64,000 nucleotides of DNA from Argentina anserina (lineage: Eukaryota; Streptophyta; Magnoliopsida; Rosales; Rosaceae). The DNA is taken from assembly GCF_933775445.1 (NCBI RefSeq), contig NC_065873.1, positions 25,172,001 through 25,236,000 on the forward strand, given 5' to 3'. The translations under genes and the position numbers were made by a program. The notes under the pieces were generated by a model that searched no databases, was not told the DNA's origin, and saw nothing but the letters and a program-made list of their open reading frames with translations. Positions 59,340 to 64,000 of the stretch are shown piece by piece. Within the stretch, counting starts at the first letter, position 1. The number at the start of each line of letters is the position of its first letter.

Positions 59340-59524
59340 TGTTCTGAGAGAATTACTATTTTACCCTTGTGTGTGTCTTAGCCTAATAGGTTTCCTGTTA
59401 GGAGATAGATTAATATCTCCGTAGTAGATTATGACTTGGAATCCTACGAGATTGTAGTTTTGTAATGCCTATATATATATGCCTCCATATCATTCAATAA
59501 TATATAATGTTTCATCGTGCATCA
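59340..59524 (+). repeat. 3' LTR of the large copia element
   Basis: 185 bp, TGTTCTGAGAG to GTGCATCA, preceded by the polypurine tract and followed by AGAGA. Confidence 0.88.
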
Positions 59525-59529
59525 AGAGA

Positions 59530-60272
59530 TTATTAGTTGGATTGTACAAAATTTTGTTTATTACCCATGTCTTCTGATTTTTTTTTGTTAAAATAATAGG
59601 ATATTTTAGTCCAATCCATCTTTAAGAAAAATTATTATATGTATTCAGTACACAGTCTACATGGCGTACCCCTTTAATGTTATCGATATATTTTTTATTG
59701 TATTTATTTCTGATTATTTAGTTATATTTAAATAATATTTTTAAATTTTACCGCGTTAATGTTTATTACACCATGAAGTAATATAATTAATTGAGTACAT
59801 CATATAACAGTATTACGTGGTGTTACGAGTACACAGAATAACTACTTAATCTTTAATTCCTGGTTTTGTCTTTGAACTTATGCAACTTGTAATATAAGGA
59901 GTCTAAAACGCAAAAAGTTCTACAATAATCAAGATGGTGTCCGGGAGAATCAATCTTGATCGCCGTAGCCAAAACATAAATCCTTTTCCAATTTAAAAAC
60001 TGTGATTCGTTGTGTACATCTTAGTTGTATCGAAGGATTGAATCATCTAGTAATCTGAATTTCTTAGTAGTAGAGTAATTAGTAACTACCATCAAGAATA
60101 TCTACCTTCTAACACTGACGACGTCAGTTCCTTCTTCACTGTACAAGCGACAACATCCAGAATATCTCTCTTTCCACGCATCCGGCCCCCAAACAAAAAT
60201 GAAGCCAATGAACTTATTAGACGACCAAAACGAAAAAAAGAAGAAGAACAGAGACAGAAGTCTCAGAACTCC
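59530..60272. other. 5' flank of the intact ankyrin gene
   Basis: AT-rich 743 bp between the copia element and the next start codon. No gene was seen. The plus-strand frame at 60199-60525 overlaps the real gene in another register and is rejected. Confidence 0.45.
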
Positions 60273-62299
60273 ATGGAAGAAGAGCTTCACCAAGCAGCCC
60301 TCAAAGGCTCCGTACCAGCTCTCCTCCATCTCCTCAAACAACACCCTCACATCCTCCAAGACACCTCATCTCTCTCCGACACCCCCTTACACATCGCCGC
60401 CATTCTCGGCCACTCCGCCTTCGCCGCCGAGTTACTCGCTCGCTGCCCCGAACTCGCCTCCCGGCTCAACCCCCGTGGCTCCTCCCCGCTCCACCTGGCC
60501 TCAGCAAAAGGGTGTTTGGAGATAGTCAAAAGTATTGTCCGGGTCAACGCTGATCTGAGCTTGGTGTGGGATCGTGATGGGTCGAGTCCTCTGCATCTTG
60601 GGGTGATCAAGGGCCGGGTCGGGGTGGTGGCTGAGCTGGCCCGGGTTAGACCGGAGGCGGCTCGGGTGTTGACTCAGGGAGGGGAGAGTGGGTACCACTT
60701 GTGTGTGAAGCATCATAGGTTTGAGGTGTTGAAGGTTTTGGTGGGGTGTGTTGGGAAAGATGATGACTTTGTGAATTATAGGGATGGGGATGGTAACACT
60801 GTTCTGCATGTGGCTGTGGCCAAGAAACAATTGGAGGTATGTGTGTTCTTAATTTATGTTTGCAAAGTTTTATGTCGTGTAAGAGAATGGGAGTTGATGT
60901 AAAATTGTTAAGAGTTTTGGATGTTTCAGCTTAAACTGGTTTAGGCTAGGAATGAAACAAAGGTTTGGCCTTTCAGGTGTTGATTGCTAACTGCTAAGAA
61001 AGTTGAAGCCTTACATTTGTGGATTGATTGGTTGTTAGCTAAAGCTTTAGTTCAGTTCAGTTCAGTTCATGAATCCATTTCACCATTTGATGTAAATTTG
61101 GGTGTTGAAGATAAAAGTTGAAAACCTTTTTATACTGACAAAATGACAAGGCAGTAGAAACAAGACATAGCCTCTGCCCTGCTCTTATACACATTGTATA
61201 AACCAGACATTGTTATTAGCTATCAAAATAACTGGTTTTGCGTCACTCATTTTGAATATACTAATGTTATATTCTTGAATGCGCTACCATTTTTCATAGA
61301 GTTTTCTCGTCTTTGTGCTTCTCTGGTTATGATTGTTGGCATGAACATTATGTTCCTTTTTCGACTGGTAAGAAAGGGATATGATATTCGAGAGCTATAC
61401 TATTTTAGTATGTTTGTCTAATGAACAATGTGTGAAACTAATTGCAGGTGGTAAATTACGTGCTGGATAATACAAAGATTGAAGTAAATGCCCAAAATTC
61501 AAATGGTTTCACTGCATTGGATGTCTTATCGCATAGTACTAGAGATTTACGAGACTTGGAAATCAAAGAATCCCTTCAATTCGCTGGAGCCCCAAAAATC
61601 ATGAAGAAGACACCGACTGCTATGTTTGATCAAGATCAAGATACAGTGCAAGTTTCCTCCACATCGCAGCCACTGATGTCAAAGAGGAAGAGTTTAAGGC
61701 AACTAGTATTTAAGCCAAAGCAGAAAGAAGTTGATTGGTTGGGTAGGAAACGAAGTTCATTAATGGTTGTGGCATCACTGATTGCTACAGTGGCTTTTCA
61801 GTCTGCAATAAACCCACCAGGCGGTGTTTGGCAGTCAGACTATCTTGAAGACAGCAATGGCAACCCTGTGGATAATCCACACCATGCAGGCCAGTCAGTG
61901 ATGGCTGATACACAACCAAAGCTGTATGGACTTTTCATGATTTCCAATACACTTGCTTTCCTTTCATCACTGAGCATAATTCTACTACTTGTGAGTGGAC
62001 TGCCTATGAAACGGCGTAGATGGTTGTGGGTTCAGATGGTGATCATGTGGCTTGCAATCACAGCGCTAACTGCTACATATTTTATCGGACTGATATTTAT
62101 GACACCAGGACAGCAGAGGGGGGGCTATCTGTATCATGTGACCCAAGTCTCTGTGCTTGTATGGCTGGCACTGATGGGGCTCGTGTTTATCGGTAATGTT
62201 CTCCGAGCAATAGTATGGCTACTAAGAAAGTTTGGATGCATGAAGCAGAAACCTGAAGATGATACGCTTTATGAAGAATATGACATTGATGACCTTTAA
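60273..62299 (+). CDS. Ankyrin-repeat/PGG-domain membrane protein (BDA1/ACD6-like)
   Basis: Two exons, 60273-60836 and 61448-62299 (donor GAG/GTATGT, acceptor TTGCAG/GTGG), give 471 aa. The N-terminal half has about five or six ankyrin repeats: SDTPLHIAAILGHSAFAAEL, GSSPLHLASAKGCLEIVKSI, GSSPLHLGVIKGRVGVVAEL, GESGYHLCVKHHRFEVLKVL, GNTVLHVAVAKKQLEVVNYV and NGFTALDVLSH. After a polar linker comes the PGG domain (SLMVVASLIATVAFQSAINP, PGGVWQSD), then further membrane helices for four in all, and a short acidic tail. Relatives act in immune signalling (ACD6, and BDA1 downstream of SNC2) or salt response (ITN1); the specific role here is not known. It is the intact member of a tandem pair with 49517-51911, and both genes have an intron at the same place. 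Confidence 0.93.
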
Positions 62300-63482
62300 C
62301 CACAGAGATAAAGCTACGATGCCTGAGTCTAGAAATGCTGGTTGTTGTGTTTCAATGCAGGTATCATCTCCAAATTCGGGCATCCTATTCTCATTTTCCC
62401 CGAGAAAAATCAGTTTTGGAAGATGTTGAAGGCATTTGAAAGGCGTCTATTGCAATTGTTTTTCTTGAACATAGTTGCTTTTAGTGTGTTTATATACATC
62501 CCTCTTGGAAATCATGTGTGAGAATCTTATAGCAGCTGGGTCGCTGCGAACTCTGAAGTTTTGAGTGTGTAAAGTTTGTTCATAGCGCATTTGGCAGGGA
62601 AGATCGAGTGGAAATTGGTATTGAACGTATACTTGCTCTACAAATAAGTTTTTTGTCCCCATTCACATTGAAATGATTGAATGTTATCGGGTGCTGTTCA
62701 CAGTTTTGGTATCTTAATATCTCAGAGGCAATGGCTGAATGTGGCCACAGTTTCGTTACATGCAGCAGTCATATCATCTGCGTTTGATCGGATATTCACA
62801 TTCGCCGGTACAACTGTGAAAGAGACTTCATTGGTCAAGTTGAAGTTCAGTGTTTAACCTTCCATCAGTATTGTCTTCGTCACCATTCTGATGAGGATAG
62901 CCTGATAGGACCCAAAATCGAAGGAAGAGAGCCGCAGCCATGTGTGGTGTCCAATCTCCCAGTGCACAACCACGTAGCAATCAACAAGTACAAAATTCAC
63001 CGAACACTTAAACGTTTCGGCTGAGCTTAAATATTAATTAACCTCAGTACCTCACAGCTTCTGCCACAGTAACCGACCGACCGATCTCTCTTTCTCTCAA
63101 GTTTAATCTTCTTCAAGCTTGTCACGATTTTATTACGTATACTTAGAATTTGGAATGCTCCTGCGACTTATAGTTGCTTGTGTGTCGTTCTAAGAATAGC
63201 GACAGCAGTCGAAATACGAGCTAAGCTGCTAGCATGCGTCACCCGAGTTCCTCTGTTACAAATGTTGAGCATGCAGATAACACAAAGTAAAGCTTGTCGA
63301 TGCAAGCACCAACATCTCTTCAAATTTATCCACTCACATCCACTGAAACCCTATATAAACCATCTCATCACAACTCACGTCCAAAACGTCAGGGTTAGAA
63401 ACCAAATAGCAAAATCAGAGCTCATCCATAATCCTTCACACATTTCAGCCACGTTTTAGCTTTGTTAGCTAGTTTGTAAAAC
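62300..63482. other. Intergenic with the promoter of the small heat-shock gene
   Basis: About 1.2 kb. It contains the 3' untranslated region of the ankyrin gene and the promoter of the next gene. A TATA box is visible at 63352-63359. I looked for perfect heat-shock elements (nGAAnnTTCn) and found only imperfect candidates. Confidence 0.5.
63352..63359 (+). promoter_or_regulatory. TATA box of the small heat-shock protein gene
   Basis: TATATAAA in the context CCCTATATAAACC, 124 bp before the ATG, fitting a short leader of roughly 90-100 bases. Confidence 0.65.
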
Positions 63483-64000
63483 ATGGACCTGATGACCCCC
63501 CTGAGGAATATGGGCGTCGACACCAACCTGATGGACGCCCTCCACGACCTTTTGGACATCTCCGACGAGAACAACCAGTCTAGCCACCAGGCGCCGTCTC
63601 GCCAATACTTCCGGGAAGCCAAGGCCATGTCAACTACTCCAGCGGACGCGAAGGAGACTCCGAATGCCTTCATCTTTGTGATCGACGTTCCGGGGCTGAA
63701 GCCGGACCAGATCAAAGTTCAGCTGGAAGATGAAAACGTCTTGGTGGTGAGTGGCGAGAGGAAGAGGGAGAAGGAGAGGGACCAGGGAGTGAAGTACCTG
63801 AGGATGGAGAGGAGGCTCGGCAAGTATCTCAAGAAGTTTGTGCTGCCGGAAAATGCTGAAACAGACAAGATCAGTGCCGAGTGTCAGGATGGGGTCTTGA
63901 CTGTGGTGGTGGATAAAAAACCGCCACCGGAGCCGAAGAAGCGCAAGACAATTGAGGTGAGGGTTGTCAGCACCCAAGAAGGTCAAGGTGGCCAGTTGGG
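63483..64000 (+). CDS. Class II cytosolic small heat-shock protein, 3' end outside the window
   Basis: ATP-independent chaperone that holds unfolding proteins during heat stress. The N-terminus [20 protein letters not shown] is typical of plant class II members, and the DLLDISDEN block follows. The alpha-crystallin domain runs from about residue 45: [36 protein letters not shown], then [20 protein letters not shown] and [20 protein letters not shown]. No intron is present, as is usual. Class II proteins usually end soon after a KTIEVKVA-like tail; here KTIEVRV is followed by at least 13 more open codons ([10 protein letters not shown]) to the window edge, so the C-terminus may be longer than normal. 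Confidence 0.93.
   Translation, partial: MDLMTPLRNMGVDTNLMDALHDLLDISDENNQSSHQAPSRQYFREAKAMSTTPADAKETPNAFIFVIDVPGLKPDQIKVQLEDENVLVVSGERKREKERDQGVKYLRMERRLGKYLKKFVLPENAETDKISAECQDGVLTVVVDKKPPPEPKKRKTIEVRVVSTQEGQGGQL

Larger units (their letters stand above)
52551..59524 (+). mobile_element. Full-length but degenerate Ty1/copia retrotransposon
   Basis: A 6974-bp element with short LTRs of 182 and 185 bp (52551-52732, 59340-59524). It has a polypurine tract CAAGGGGGAG (59330-59339) and a perfect 5-bp target duplication AGAGA (52546-52550, 59525-59529). The LTRs differ at many positions, so the insertion is much older than the nearby TRIM. The order inside is leader, gag, a long non-coding spacer, protease remnant, pre-integrase, integrase, reverse transcriptase, RNase H, which is the copia order. 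Stops and frameshifts interrupt gag, the integrase-RT linker, RT and RNase H, so it is not autonomous now. Confidence 0.93.

Noticed and set aside
63100..63350. Heat-shock elements upstream of the small heat-shock gene
   Set aside because: Candidates such as TTCTAAGAA have the wrong spacing between units, so I do not annotate them.
1..64000. CRISPR arrays, bacterial operons, tRNA or rRNA genes
   Set aside because: Repeats present are transposon ends, LTRs and microsatellites; spacing and context are plant nuclear. The only tRNA-like A/B boxes found belong to the SINE.

Overview
The window is nuclear DNA of a flowering plant, most likely a eudicot. The genes have GT-AG introns and belong to plant families: MSL mechanosensitive channels, an Alfin-like PHD protein, BIG GRAIN 1-like, a P-class PPR protein, ankyrin/PGG membrane proteins and a class II small heat-shock protein. 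Much of the space between genes is LTR retrotransposons and small DNA elements. Gene style suggests Rosaceae to me, but that is an impression and was not tested.

Layout. 0.6-2.4 kb is a hAT-like non-autonomous transposon made of tandem palindromic units. 6.6-12.3 kb holds two tandem MscS-like (MSL10-type) channel genes on the minus strand; the upstream copy (9.7-12.3 kb) has a one-base frameshift. 12.9-15.8 kb is a Ty1/copia-type element that lost integrase and reverse transcriptase and sits inside a small minus-strand reading frame. 16.7-18.7 kb is a Raf-like protein kinase (minus). 18.8-24.2 kb is mostly non-coding, with a candidate DNA element and a clear tRNA-derived SINE bounded by a 16-bp target duplication. 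24.2-25.5 kb is a BIG GRAIN 1-like gene (minus). 25.5-31.1 kb has no gene I can support. 31.15-34.55 kb is a ten-exon plastid-type omega-amidase gene (minus), and 35.3-37.0 kb is an intronless PPR gene. 38.07-41.98 kb is a second, inverted copy of the hAT-like family, itself interrupted by a 2.8-kb gypsy-type LTR. 42.3-44.6 kb is an Alfin-like PHD gene and 46.2-47.2 kb a mitochondrial carrier (minus).

From 49.5 to 62.3 kb lie two same-strand ankyrin/PGG genes. The first is decayed: it has an internal deletion with frameshift and a nearly pristine 592-bp TRIM in its intron. The second is intact. A 7-kb degenerate copia element (52.55-59.52 kb) lies between them. The window ends inside a class II small heat-shock protein gene that starts at 63483.

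The genes do not form one pathway. What links the window is tandem gene duplication followed by decay, plus layered transposon insertions, many with recognisable target-site duplications. Exon boundaries were read by eye from splice consensus, reading-frame continuity and family knowledge. No alignment or database search was run.
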